Assembly: GCF_000185725.2 (NCBI RefSeq)
Contig: NZ_KI391953.1
Location: forward strand, 1,852,750 to 1,916,749
Length of the DNA stretch: 64,000 bases
Direction: 5' to 3'
DNA from: Segniliparus rugosus ATCC BAA-974
GTDB lineage: Bacteria; Actinomycetota; Actinomycetes; Mycobacteriales; Mycobacteriaceae
Both the position numbers and the translations under genes were made by a program. The notes under the pieces were generated by a model. It searched no databases and had not been told where the DNA came from. It saw only the letters and a list, made by a program, of their open reading frames with translations. Positions 25,543 to 33,641 of the stretch are shown in pieces (the stretch's first letter is position 1; each line of letters opens with the position of its first letter).

Positions 25543-25863
25543 TCACGCCTTCCGGTCCATGGTCGCGGCGATCTGCGCGCCCGCGTCGTCGTCGGTGCAC
25601 TCGGTGAGAGCCGCGCAGGAGCGCATCGCGTCCCCGAAGCCGCGGACCGCCCCCGAGCAGTTCTCCAACGCCTTGCCTGTGCCGTCCGCAACCTCGTCGC
25701 ACGTCCCTGTGTACACATCCCAACCGGCCATTGCGTCCCGCGCGGCCTGCTGGTACTGAGCCGGATACGCCATCACGCCCGCAGCGCTGCTGACCACGAC
25801 CTGGTCCGCGAGGTCGTCGGTGCTCTTTGCCGCCTTGCGCAACGCCTCCACGTTCACCTGCAT
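25543..25863 (-). CDS. EspC-like ESX secretion-associated protein
   Basis: A 106-residue helical protein of the EspC/DUF2580 type: VNVEALRKAAKSTDDLADQV helix, a WDVYTGTCDEVADGTGK turn region, and a second helix. It carries three cysteines, which is unusual for the family. A strong Shine-Dalgarno (GAGGAGGG) precedes the ATG. Members pair with a larger substrate for export by ESX systems, and here the 798-residue TPR-region protein begins 4 bases downstream. The pairing is inferred from this arrangement. Confidence 0.75.
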   Translation of the reverse strand: MQVNVEALRKAAKSTDDLADQVVVSSAAGVMAYPAQYQQAARDAMAGWDVYTGTCDEVADGTGKALENCSGAVRGFGDAMRSCAALTECTDDDAGAQIAATMDRKA

Positions 25864-25891
25864 AATTCGCCCTCCTCGGCCCTACAGTTCG

Positions 25892-27205
25892 CTATTGCGC
25901 GTCCCATCCGCGTTCCTCCTCCATCAACTGCTTCAGCTTCTCCTGCTCGGCCTGCGCCCGTTCGGCCTCGCCCTCCGCGATCTCCTCGGCGGTGAGGTCG
26001 CCCATCACCGGGGCGCTCACGATCGGCAGCTTCTCGATCAGTTCGAACCCGTTGTCCGTGCTGCGCAGATAGTCGGGAGTCTTGTGCTCCTTGTCAGCGG
26101 CCCGACCAGCCCCTGCGCCGCCCATGCCGCCGAAACTGCCCATGCCCCCGCCTTGGCCGACGCCCGATCCTGCGAGGCCGTTCACGTTCACGACCGGCTT
26201 CGGGGTCGAGTAACCGACTGGCCCAGTCTTCGCCGACAAAGCTCGCTCATGGTCGCCGCCCAACGTGCCGACGCCGCCGCCGAGACCTGAACCGCCGCCA
26301 GACGACGACGGTGTCCAGTCGCTCGCGCCCATCGCGTGCGTCGCGCCCGACTCGGACGGGTCGAAACCAGAACTCGGGGACGGGGTTCCGGCAGCGGGCG
26401 TGCCGCCGAACGGCGAACCCCCACCAGCCCCAGCGCCTTTGCCCCCGTCGCCGGAGCCAGACCCGCCGCCGCTCCCAGAGCCGCCGCCCGAACCGGCGCC
26501 AGCTCCTTCGCCGGAAGGCTTGCCATCGGCCTGGGCCTCTGGCTGCTGCGAGGTCGCCGCGTCATTCTGTTGCGCTGTCGCCGACACGGGCGAGGCGGCA
26601 GGCTCGTGCGGAGCCGAGCCGCTCGCCGGACTGCCCCCGCCAGCTCCACCTGTCGACGGCTGCGGTTGCTCGGCGCCTTTGGGCGGGGCTGTGAAGTCGT
26701 CCAGCGTCGGGGTTTGCGGGGCTTGGCCTGGGTAGTGCAGCTCCTCCGCGACAGGTGTGCCGGGGTTGTAGTAGAGCTTCTGGGTCGCCCGCGCCACCGC
26801 CCGCGTCGTCTCAGCGGGGTTCGAGCCAGACCCGAACAACGCTCCCATCGGCTGCCCTGCTGTGCTCTTCGCCTCGGCGGTCCCGTCCGCCAAATCCTTG
26901 ATATGCCCCTCGTACTTCGCCAAGTCGCCCTGCTGGGCCTCCACGTAGTTGCTGTACCGGGTGAGCTGGTCTCGGTGCGCGTCCCCGCCCGTGCCCTTCC
27001 ACCAGTCCTCGCTCGTGCCGACCTGACCCAAGTTGCCTTCGCTGAGCACCAGCCGCAACCGGCCCACCCGGTCCGCGATCTTCCCTTTGAGCGCGCTCCA
27101 GCTCTCGGCGACCTGGTGCAGCGCGTCCCCGCTGAGCTTCTCGCCCGAGCCGAGGTTGTCGAAGAACTCCGCGTCCGGGTTCGCCATGTAGTCGTGATCG
27201 GCCAT
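25892..27205 (-). CDS. PPE/WXG-like ESX substrate with glycine/proline-rich middle
   Basis: A 437-residue protein. The N-terminal 150 residues are helical (LHQVAESWSALKGKIADRVG, then EDWWKGTGGDAHRDQL, a WXG-type turn). A long low-complexity Gly/Ser/Pro/Ala region (residues about 170-360) leads to a conserved C-terminal tail with TPDYLRSTDNGFELIEKLP, a pattern of actinobacterial PPE-like secreted proteins that end in PDYL...ELI..LP.V..PV.G. This matches the ESX-linked design of helical export domain, flexible linker and conserved tail. Start ATG at 27205. Confidence 0.75.
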   Translation of the reverse strand: MADHDYMANPDAEFFDNLGSGEKLSGDALHQVAESWSALKGKIADRVGRLRLVLSEGNLGQVGTSEDWWKGTGGDAHRDQLTRYSNYVEAQQGDLAKYEGHIKDLADGTAEAKSTAGQPMGALFGSGSNPAETTRAVARATQKLYYNPGTPVAEELHYPGQAPQTPTLDDFTAPPKGAEQPQPSTGGAGGGSPASGSAPHEPAASPVSATAQQNDAATSQQPEAQADGKPSGEGAGAGSGGGSGSGGGSGSGDGGKGAGAGGGSPFGGTPAAGTPSPSSGFDPSESGATHAMGASDWTPSSSGGGSGLGGGVGTLGGDHERALSAKTGPVGYSTPKPVVNVNGLAGSGVGQGGGMGSFGGMGGAGAGRAADKEHKTPDYLRSTDNGFELIEKLPIVSAPVMGDLTAEEIAEGEAERAQAEQEKLKQLMEEERGWDAQ

Positions 27206-27242
27206 TACCGCGTCCTGCCTCGTGTTGAAAGATGCCTCGTCG

Positions 27243-27956
27243 TCATAAAGTCCACACCGCCACGTCGGGGCGCTTGTCCATGCCCTGGCCCTTCTCAAGC
27301 TCCTGGTTCCACACCACACCGACCGGCGGCTTCCCGCTCGGGAGATGCTGCTTGGTCTCGGAGTTGTAGACGCAGGTGGCGAAGTATTGCACCACAGCGC
27401 CGCTGCGCTGGAACGCGGCCTTGGGGTCTTTCGTGTAGTCGTTCGCGGCTTTGCTGACGAAGTGGCCTTGCGAGGCGGGGTCTTCCGGCTGTCCGCCGCG
27501 TATGTACGTGTCGCCGTACCTGCCGCCGTAGCTGCTACTAGCGGTTTTCATGCTCTGCAAAGCGGAAGGTCCGATAAACTCCACATACCAGCCCTTCCAC
27601 GTCGAGTCCGCCTGCGCGTCGACCGTCAGGTCGTAGGTGAGCTTCCACCAAGAGCCGCAGTTGAACACATCGTCGGCCAGACCAGCGGGGACGCCGTCGA
27701 CCGGGTCAAGTGTCTTCGGCACGACAGTGATCGTGACCCCGCCCTTGGCGAAGGAGGCGGGTTGTCCGAATTTCAGCTGGAAGGCCGGTTTCCCCGCCGT
27801 CTCCGGGGTGGCGAGGTTCGCCTGGCTCGCGGCCGCGGTGCTGCCAGAAGCCGACGCCTTTGTGTCCGCCGCTTGTCCGCCGCCCCTCCGGTCGCAACCG
27901 GAGACGGCGAGGGCGGCCAGAGCTGCGAGCGCGAGGGCGGTGAGTCGTTTGCCCAT
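27243..27956 (-). CDS. lipoprotein with DUF4352-like domain
   Basis: A 237-residue lipoprotein with signal LALAALAALAVSGC (Cys near residue 21), a Ser/Ala-rich spacer and a beta domain with FGQPASFAKGGVTITVVPKT. Cysteines at about 117 and 197 could form a disulphide. It resembles the lipoprotein at 21491-22177 over the beta domain. It starts 2 bases after the stop of the small helical gene upstream, within the ESX-like block. Confidence 0.7.
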   Translation of the reverse strand: MGKRLTALALAALAALAVSGCDRRGGGQAADTKASASGSTAAASQANLATPETAGKPAFQLKFGQPASFAKGGVTITVVPKTLDPVDGVPAGLADDVFNCGSWWKLTYDLTVDAQADSTWKGWYVEFIGPSALQSMKTASSSYGGRYGDTYIRGGQPEDPASQGHFVSKAANDYTKDPKAAFQRSGAVVQYFATCVYNSETKQHLPSGKPPVGVVWNQELEKGQGMDKRPDVAVWTL

Positions 27957-27958
27957 GC

Positions 27959-28306
27959 TTAGTGCCCTCGCGGCTGAACGTCGGGGATCTGCACCTTGGA
28001 GAGGTCCTGTTTGCTCGACCAGTCCGTGCCCCAGTACGTGTTGAACACCTTCTCGCGCAGATCCCGCATGCCTTGCAAGTAGTCGACCTGGTCCTGGCCC
28101 CATTGCAGGAAAGTCTGGCCAGATTTTTTGAGGATCTCCTTGCGCTTCTGCCCGTCCGGCAGCGAGCCGCAGGCGTCGCCAAGACTGGCTAGCTGCCCGA
28201 GGTCCTGGTGCTCTTGGAGGTAGCCTTTTATATCGTTGATCGCGTCGTCGAACTCTTTGAGGACGTAGCGCGCGTACTCCTCGGTTATGCCGACCTCTTG
28301 CCCCAT
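27959..28306 (-). CDS. small helical protein, possible WXG100/EspC-type partner
   Basis: A 115-residue, entirely helical-looking protein: YARYVLKEFDDAINDIKGYL, a second long helix around FLQWGQDQVDYLQGMRDLRE, and a short C-terminal tail. Size and two-helix layout fit ESX small substrates, although no clear WXG turn is present. It opens the sub-operon running to 21491 and is preceded by a 96-bp gap that may contain a promoter. Confidence 0.6.
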   Translation of the reverse strand: MGQEVGITEEYARYVLKEFDDAINDIKGYLQEHQDLGQLASLGDACGSLPDGQKRKEILKKSGQTFLQWGQDQVDYLQGMRDLREKVFNTYWGTDWSSKQDLSKVQIPDVQPRGH

Positions 28307-28402
28307 TCCGGGCCTCCTCGTTTGGTCTCGTGCTCTTCGCCCCGTCCGGGGTTGTGATGTTGGTCTACTGTCTCATGCTGGTTCAGGGCTGTCCATGCCT
28401 GG

Positions 28403-30499
28403 TCATCCGCCGCCTTGCTGTTTCCACGGGCTGCGGTCGAGGTCGGGAAGAGAGCTGGTGATCCACTGGATGAAAGCGGGGTCCGAGTCGGTCGCTTTCA
28501 CCACGAGATACGCGGCGTTCAGAATCCAACGCAGGCCCGTTCCCGTTGGCTGGGCCTGGGTCGGCGCCCAGATTGTGAGGGCTGCGTAGGCGAGCTGCGC
28601 GCCCAAGAGGTTCAAGTAGGGGGCGAAGCGCGCGCCGCCCGCGGCCTCGGGGAGCTTCGCGGCCTGGTCGAGCATGGCGCGCATCGTCGGCAGACCATGG
28701 CCGGCGTCCTCGCGGGCCTTCCCGAACATCTCTGGGGTCACGGGCTGGCCGTTCCGGATCGCTGTGGTGATGGTGTCGAAGGCTGGCCGCCCGTTCGCCC
28801 CGGAGCGCTCGACGGCGGCGGCGACCCAGTGCGGGACGAGGGGGCGAAGCTGTTCGGCCCAGTGCGAGTCCAGCGTGTTCTGCAACTGTTTGAACAAGCC
28901 GGGGGCCGCGTGCTGCAACGGGTGCAGGCTGCCGCCCTCCGGTTCGACGAGCGGGCCTTTCGCCTCCACCAAGAAAGGCGCTTCCACGTCGGGCAGATTA
29001 TTGTTCAACGGTTGCACGAGCCTGCGGAGCGTCTCGGGCTCCTCCGGCGTGTAGGCGAGGGCGATCCCTGCGAGGTGGTAGCGGGCGTTGTGCGCCTCCC
29101 ACAATCCCCGCCGCCACAAGTAATGCGCCACGAGGCCGTGGACGGGGTCTGCGTGGCCGAGCATTTTCGGGAGCACGGCGCGGTCGTGGTTGTCGGGGTC
29201 CATCACGACATCCCACGCGTTCCATGTGCCCAACGGGAGGCGCTTGGAGAGGACGCCGGGGCCGACGTTCGTGTGCGCGAAGACGTGCTCCTGGAGCTGG
29301 TCGTCCACCTCCAGGGAGAAGGCGTAGCGAGGCGGGCCTCCCGTTGCCAAGGCCCCGATATCGAAGAGGTCGGGCTGCTCTTTGACCCACAACGCCAGCC
29401 TCGCCAATCGGCTCTCCTGGTCCTGCGGCAGCTCAGCTGCGTGCCGGTCGCCGAAAAGTCCCTCGCCGCCGTGATAGCCGCGAGCGCCAGGGCTCCGATA
29501 TTCCTCGTCCGTGTTGGCGAGGTTCAACGCTTGGCCGGTGACCGCGCCTGCCGCGCCCATCGTCGCCGTGTCGCTTGACTCCTGCAAATCCACAGTCGTC
29601 ACGTCGTCGGGAACGTCGAGCCCCGTGGCCGACATTAACTCGGTGCTCGCCGAGTCCGTGTCGGCATGGTCGAAGACCGCAGCCCCGGACTGGACCGAAG
29701 TCGCTGCGGACGAGTCGTGCGCGGTGCCGAAATCTGCGGGCCATTCGTGCTCTGCGCGGGCCTGGCCGGGGGCGTCGTGCTGGGGCCACAGATTGCGGTG
29801 CTGTTCGAACGGGTCGGGCTCGGCGGTCGAAACTCGTTCTGCCTCTGTCTCAGCGGATTGCTCCTGGACAGCCGGAGCAGGTGATGTTTCGACGGCGGCG
29901 TGCCGCACGGACGGCGAAGCAGGGCCGTCGACCTCGTCCAGATCCACATGCCCGACGGCGATCTCTTCCTCATGGAGCTTGTCGTGCTCGCGGATCTTGG
30001 CGGCGAAGAACGCCTCGGCCTTGTCCGCACGGGCTTTCGCCGCGTCTTGGGCCTTCTGAAGGCTCTTCGCGGCGAGCTTCTGCACCCAGCGGGAGTTCGC
30101 CGTCTGCTTGAGCAGCACGTCCCAAGAGTTCTGCTCCTGCTGCGCGTAGGCGCCGAGCACGCTCAGCTCGACCTTCGCCTCCCGCACTTCCATGGCGGCC
30201 TCGTCGAGGATCGCAGCGGCCTTGTCGCAACGCTCCGCGTGGATATGGAGGGCGAGAGCGTCGCGGCGCAGCGCCTCCGGTCCCGCGTCCAAGCCGCCCC
30301 CGGCGTGGTTGTCCTCGAGCCTTCCGGCGTGGGAGTGGATCTCGTTGCCGCTGGCGCGCTCCAATTCGGCGACCGAACGCAGCGTTTGGGCGAGGTCCGC
30401 GAGCTCGACCTCGTTGACGCCGAGCCAGACGGGTTCGGCGACGAGCTTCTGCACCTCGCCGAACGGCTCCGGATAGGGGCGCGACCCGATCTCGCTCAC
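28403..30499 (-). CDS. large multidomain hypothetical protein, possible ESX client
   Basis: A 698-residue protein with a GTG start overlapping the upstream stop (GTGA). Residues about 15-180 are helical and coiled-coil rich (LRSVAELERASGNEIHSHAG, QKLAAKSLQKAQDAAKARAD), like the export domains of ESX substrates. Residues about 190-350 are acidic and low complexity. The C-terminal half is a folded domain with HYLWRRGLWEAHNARYHLAG and a hydrophobic stretch LNLLGAQLAYAALTIW. No catalytic motif was recognised. With the two genes before it, it forms a coupled trio. Confidence 0.7.
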   Translation of the reverse strand: MSEIGSRPYPEPFGEVQKLVAEPVWLGVNEVELADLAQTLRSVAELERASGNEIHSHAGRLEDNHAGGGLDAGPEALRRDALALHIHAERCDKAAAILDEAAMEVREAKVELSVLGAYAQQEQNSWDVLLKQTANSRWVQKLAAKSLQKAQDAAKARADKAEAFFAAKIREHDKLHEEEIAVGHVDLDEVDGPASPSVRHAAVETSPAPAVQEQSAETEAERVSTAEPDPFEQHRNLWPQHDAPGQARAEHEWPADFGTAHDSSAATSVQSGAAVFDHADTDSASTELMSATGLDVPDDVTTVDLQESSDTATMGAAGAVTGQALNLANTDEEYRSPGARGYHGGEGLFGDRHAAELPQDQESRLARLALWVKEQPDLFDIGALATGGPPRYAFSLEVDDQLQEHVFAHTNVGPGVLSKRLPLGTWNAWDVVMDPDNHDRAVLPKMLGHADPVHGLVAHYLWRRGLWEAHNARYHLAGIALAYTPEEPETLRRLVQPLNNNLPDVEAPFLVEAKGPLVEPEGGSLHPLQHAAPGLFKQLQNTLDSHWAEQLRPLVPHWVAAAVERSGANGRPAFDTITTAIRNGQPVTPEMFGKAREDAGHGLPTMRAMLDQAAKLPEAAGGARFAPYLNLLGAQLAYAALTIWAPTQAQPTGTGLRWILNAAYLVVKATDSDPAFIQWITSSLPDLDRSPWKQQGGG

Positions 30500-31470
30500 A
30501 TCCGACCTCCGCGCATCCGGAACTCGTCCATCGCGGCGGCTTTGCGGCGCTCCAGGTCGGCTTCGGCCTCCTGCCACTGTTGTTCGCGTTCCGCTTCCCG
30601 TTGCTTCTGCGCGGTGACGAAATCATGCCGCGTGTGTTGGAAGTCCAGGAGGAACTCTTGGACGAGGTCGAAGTCCTCGGCCATCTCCTCGGGCCAATCC
30701 GGCAGGCCCCGAGTGAAGTCCACTTCGACCCGCTCGTCCTCGGACAGCACTTCCCCGACACCAGCAGTGGCTTCCGCCAGCTCTCTCGCGAGCTGGTTGG
30801 CCCACTTCTGCGCCTCGATCCCCGCCGCCCGAAGCCCCCAGCAGGCGAGCTTCGCCGCTTCCGAGTACCGCGCGGAGGTCATCGACACCGGCAGGTCGCG
30901 CCCGTCGATCACCACGGACATCGCGCCCGCCCCGGTCTCGGCCATCACCTCCACATGCGCGACCCGCTCGCTGTGCCGCTTCAAAAACGCCAACGCGCTG
31001 GCGTCGCCCTCGACAGCCTTTCTCGCCTTCTCCAAGTAGTCGACGCGCCCCGACAGCGTCCGGCAACCAGCGGGGGCCTCCAAGTCGAATCCGCTCGCCT
31101 CGGACGCCTCTCTCGGCTCCATACTCGAGTCGTCCGCCAATCGTTCGTAGAGGTCGTAGCGCTCGGCGGCTTTCGCGACGACCCACTCCATGTGTTCCCC
31201 GAACTCGCGCGGGAAACCCGAGACCGCGAGCAACGGCTCCTTGTGGCGGAACACCCTCGAACCCCCCGGACCCAATCGCACCAGTGGCGGCGTGCCCGAC
31301 AACTGCACCGAGCCGGAGACCTTGGGGTGTTTGAACGAGACGTGCCCCATGCGGAAGATCGTCGCGATCTCCTCCAGCCGGGCCGAGTTCTCTTCCGCGC
31401 CGTCCCAGACCGCCATCTCGCGCGGATCGCGCAAACCCGAATCCGGGATCTCCGCCGTCTCTGATTTCAC
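30496..31470 (-). CDS. hypothetical protein, 324 residues
   Basis: A soluble protein with a GTG start overlapping the upstream stop. An early beta-rich part contains MGHVSFKHPKVSGSVQLSG and VFRHKEPLLAVSGFP; the C-terminal 100 residues are helical and end in a charged coiled coil (AEREQQWQEAEADLERRKAA). I considered an EspG-type chaperone but saw no supporting motif. It is coupled on both sides (31467-31805 and 28403-30499), so the three products likely act as a unit. Confidence 0.65.
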   Translation of the reverse strand: MKSETAEIPDSGLRDPREMAVWDGAEENSARLEEIATIFRMGHVSFKHPKVSGSVQLSGTPPLVRLGPGGSRVFRHKEPLLAVSGFPREFGEHMEWVVAKAAERYDLYERLADDSSMEPREASEASGFDLEAPAGCRTLSGRVDYLEKARKAVEGDASALAFLKRHSERVAHVEVMAETGAGAMSVVIDGRDLPVSMTSARYSEAAKLACWGLRAAGIEAQKWANQLARELAEATAGVGEVLSEDERVEVDFTRGLPDWPEEMAEDFDLVQEFLLDFQHTRHDFVTAQKQREAEREQQWQEAEADLERRKAAAMDEFRMRGGRM

Positions 31471-31805
31471 GCGCCTGCTCCGTCGATCCGCGTGCCAGCT
31501 GCTTTCAGCCCGTACTCGGCCTCGAAATCCGTCTCCCGCACAAGAGCCACCCCCGAGAACACGTTGCGGACTGTGCTCACGGCGCGGGCCGCGCCACCTA
31601 ATCGCAGCTCTTCCAAGCGGGCTTTCGCCGAACGGGCCAGCTCCTGCGCCCTGCGTCCCGCCTCGTCCGGGGCGCCCTCGAAATCTGAGGTGTCCGCGAT
31701 CTTGTCCGCCAAGAGCTGGTGGCGCTCGCCGAGCGACTTGAGCACAGCCCGGCACACCGACTCGGACTCCTGCGAGTCCAACGAGAAACCGCCAGAGTCA
31801 GCCAC
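31467..31805 (-). CDS. hypothetical helical protein, 112 residues
   Basis: A small protein starting with GTG and containing two predicted helices (ESESVCRAVLKSLGERHQLL and GRRAQELARSAKARLEELRL). No family is recognised. Size and helical layout would fit a small partner of a larger exported protein, like the EspC-like gene further along. First gene of the coupled trio; a 164-bp non-coding gap separates it from pyrE upstream. Confidence 0.6.
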   Translation of the reverse strand: MADSGGFSLDSQESESVCRAVLKSLGERHQLLADKIADTSDFEGAPDEAGRRAQELARSAKARLEELRLGGAARAVSTVRNVFSGVALVRETDFEAEYGLKAAGTRIDGAGA

Positions 31806-31969
31806 GGCGCACCTCGAGAATCCCCCCGGCGTTGGCCTCGCCGGTCATCGTCGTCGCTCGCTTTCCTCGGATCATGGTTGGACAAGTCTCAATCTGTTTA
31901 GACGCACAAAGGCCCCGATCGGTTCCATAGTGCGGGAATTCGCCGACTCGGGCAACGCCGTCATCGGCC

Positions 31970-32545
31970 TCACTCCAAGCCTATGCGGTCAGGCATGATC
32001 GCGCCCGACGGCCCCGGCTTCGCCCGCGCGTCGTCGAGGTCGCCCTTGGTCAGGACCGCCAGGACCGCGATTTGCGCATCGTCGAGAACGCCCCTGGTTC
32101 CATTTCGTCGGTCGATCGCGCAGACGACATGCGAGACCTCCGCGCCGCTGCGGCGAAGCACTGAGGCCGCGGCGCGCACGGCGCCGCCAGTGGTGACCAC
32201 GTCTTCGACGAGCGTCACGGCCCGACCAGCGATATCAGCTCCTTCTGCAAGTCGGCAGGTTCCGTACGCCTTCGCCTCCTTCCGCACGAAGAGCGTCGGC
32301 AGGCCGGTGAGCTGGCCGAGGACGACGGCGAGCGGCACACCGCCCAACTCAAGCCCGCCGAGAAGGTCGGCGTCCGAGGGGATCAGGGGGACCATCGCCT
32401 CGCACACGCGACGCAGCAACATCGGGTCGGACTCGAACAGGTACTTGTCGAAGTACTCATTGGAGCGTTCGCCGGATCGCAGCCGGAACTCTCCCGTGAG
32501 GCGGCAGACCGCGTCCACCTCTGCGGCTAAGGCACAGCGGTCCAT
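31970..32545 (-). CDS. pyrE: orotate phosphoribosyltransferase carried by the element
   Basis: A 191-residue PyrE-type enzyme. The substrate region SGERSNEYFDKYLFE (compare SGxxSxxYxD in OPRTases), GLELGGVPLA, VRKEAKAYGT (catalytic Lys region) and the PRPP loop VTLVEDVVTTGGAV (residues 110-123) are all intact. The reaction is orotate + PRPP to OMP + PPi in pyrimidine synthesis. Finding it inside an integrated element, coupled to hypothetical genes, is unusual. Use of a different base or cytokinin/nucleotide-like substrate is possible; the motif match favours true OPRTase. Confidence 0.9.
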   Translation of the reverse strand: MDRCALAAEVDAVCRLTGEFRLRSGERSNEYFDKYLFESDPMLLRRVCEAMVPLIPSDADLLGGLELGGVPLAVVLGQLTGLPTLFVRKEAKAYGTCRLAEGADIAGRAVTLVEDVVTTGGAVRAAASVLRRSGAEVSHVVCAIDRRNGTRGVLDDAQIAVLAVLTKGDLDDARAKPGPSGAIMPDRIGLE

Positions 32546-33036
32546 GTCGTCCCCGTCCTTTCATCGCGTGGCCGACTCCCGTAGACATCACTGGCTCGGA
32601 GCACCTGGCGCGCGTCCTCGACCTCCCACAGGGCGCTCTCGGCCTCGGGGAGGGTCTGCCAGCGCTCGCAGGTCTCGCCGTAGCTGTTCGTCGTCTTCTC
32701 GCCGAGCTCTGGGCGGAGTTTGAAAATCTCCGCGCGCAGCAACTCCAGCAGCGCGAACGCCTCGGACTGTTTCCATTCCGGGTGCTCGCAGGATTGGTAG
32801 TCCATGCATGAGGCGGCTTTGAGCGCGGCGACCAGGTCGAACGGGCCGTCCACCAGCTCCGGGTCGTACACGGGCGTCGGCTCGTCCTCCTCGTAGAGAT
32901 AATTCACCGACCGGAAGTTCTCCGACCAGAGCTTGTGGCCCAGCGCCCCGGCCCACTCGTGCGGGTACCCGCACACCCCGACCAGCGCCGACACCAGCGC
33001 GTCGACATGCGTCTTGGCGACGACGAAGGCGCTCAC
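32527..33036 (-). CDS. hypothetical protein, 169 residues
   Basis: A soluble acidic protein beginning with GTG, with FVVAKTHVDALVSALVGVCG, WSENFRSVNYLYEEDEPTP and ETCERWQTLPEAESALWEVE. No family is recognised. It overlaps pyrE by 19 bases downstream and the 94-residue gene upstream by 4, so it is a fully embedded member of the array. Confidence 0.6.
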   Translation of the reverse strand: MSAFVVAKTHVDALVSALVGVCGYPHEWAGALGHKLWSENFRSVNYLYEEDEPTPVYDPELVDGPFDLVAALKAASCMDYQSCEHPEWKQSEAFALLELLRAEIFKLRPELGEKTTNSYGETCERWQTLPEAESALWEVEDARQVLRASDVYGSRPRDERTGTTWTAVP

Positions 33037-33317
33037 AGGTCCCGCCCCAACAGCATCTGTGCCGTCCCGGCTGAGACCGGCTTGACGTGTTTCGGCCATT
33101 CCGGGCCGCCGACCACGCGCAGGAAGCATGGCCGGTCCGGGTCCCCGTCAAGGCCGAACGGCACGCGTCCGAACTCTGCGACCGCCTCCTCGTGGGTCGC
33201 GAACACGGCCACGCCGAGCACGCGTATCCTTTCCTCCTCGCCGCGCAGCACGAGGACGTCGTGCCCGCCTTTCGCGGCGATGAGCCTCAGGTCTCCTGGG
33301 ACGAGGTACTCGGCCAT
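33033..33317 (-). CDS. hypothetical protein, 94 residues
   Basis: A compact beta-rich looking protein (RLIAAKGGHDVLVLRGEEER, RIRVLGVAVFATHEEAVAEF). No family is recognised. The stop of the upstream gene directly abuts its ATG, and its own stop overlaps the next GTG. Confidence 0.6.
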   Translation of the reverse strand: MAEYLVPGDLRLIAAKGGHDVLVLRGEEERIRVLGVAVFATHEEAVAEFGRVPFGLDGDPDRPCFLRVVGGPEWPKHVKPVSAGTAQMLLGRDL

Positions 33318-33641
33318 CTACTCCGTGACCTCCGGCTCGCCGCCCTCGGCCTCCAGCTCCTCCCTGGCGCCCATCGCGCCGTGCCAGAGCATGGAGAGCC
33401 GCCGCACGTCCTCCACGGTCGCGCCCGTCCGGTCGAACAGGTCGGGGACCTGGCCGCGCTCCGCCGCGGCGCGCAGCGCGGCCGCCTCTCGACAGCGCAC
33501 CTCGTACACGGCGTGGGACAAGAACGAGCGCAACACGTCCACCGGCTCCTTCCCCGCGTCCGCCGCGAGCTCGCGCAGCCACGCCAGCTCGTCGCGGCTC
33601 AGCGACAGGACCAGGAACTCTGCCCTCACCGGCTCTTCCAT
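33318..33641 (-). CDS. hypothetical protein, 107 residues
   Basis: A mostly helical acidic protein. The N-terminal LVLSLSRDELAWLRELAADA is followed by GQVPDLFDRTGATVEDV, which resembles the AGDLFDQAGALLAALLM stretch of the 139-residue protein encoded immediately upstream. The two may be paralogues or share a fold. No wider family is recognised. Confidence 0.6.
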   Translation of the reverse strand: MEEPVRAEFLVLSLSRDELAWLRELAADAGKEPVDVLRSFLSHAVYEVRCREAAALRAAAERGQVPDLFDRTGATVEDVRRLSMLWHGAMGAREELEAEGGEPEVTE

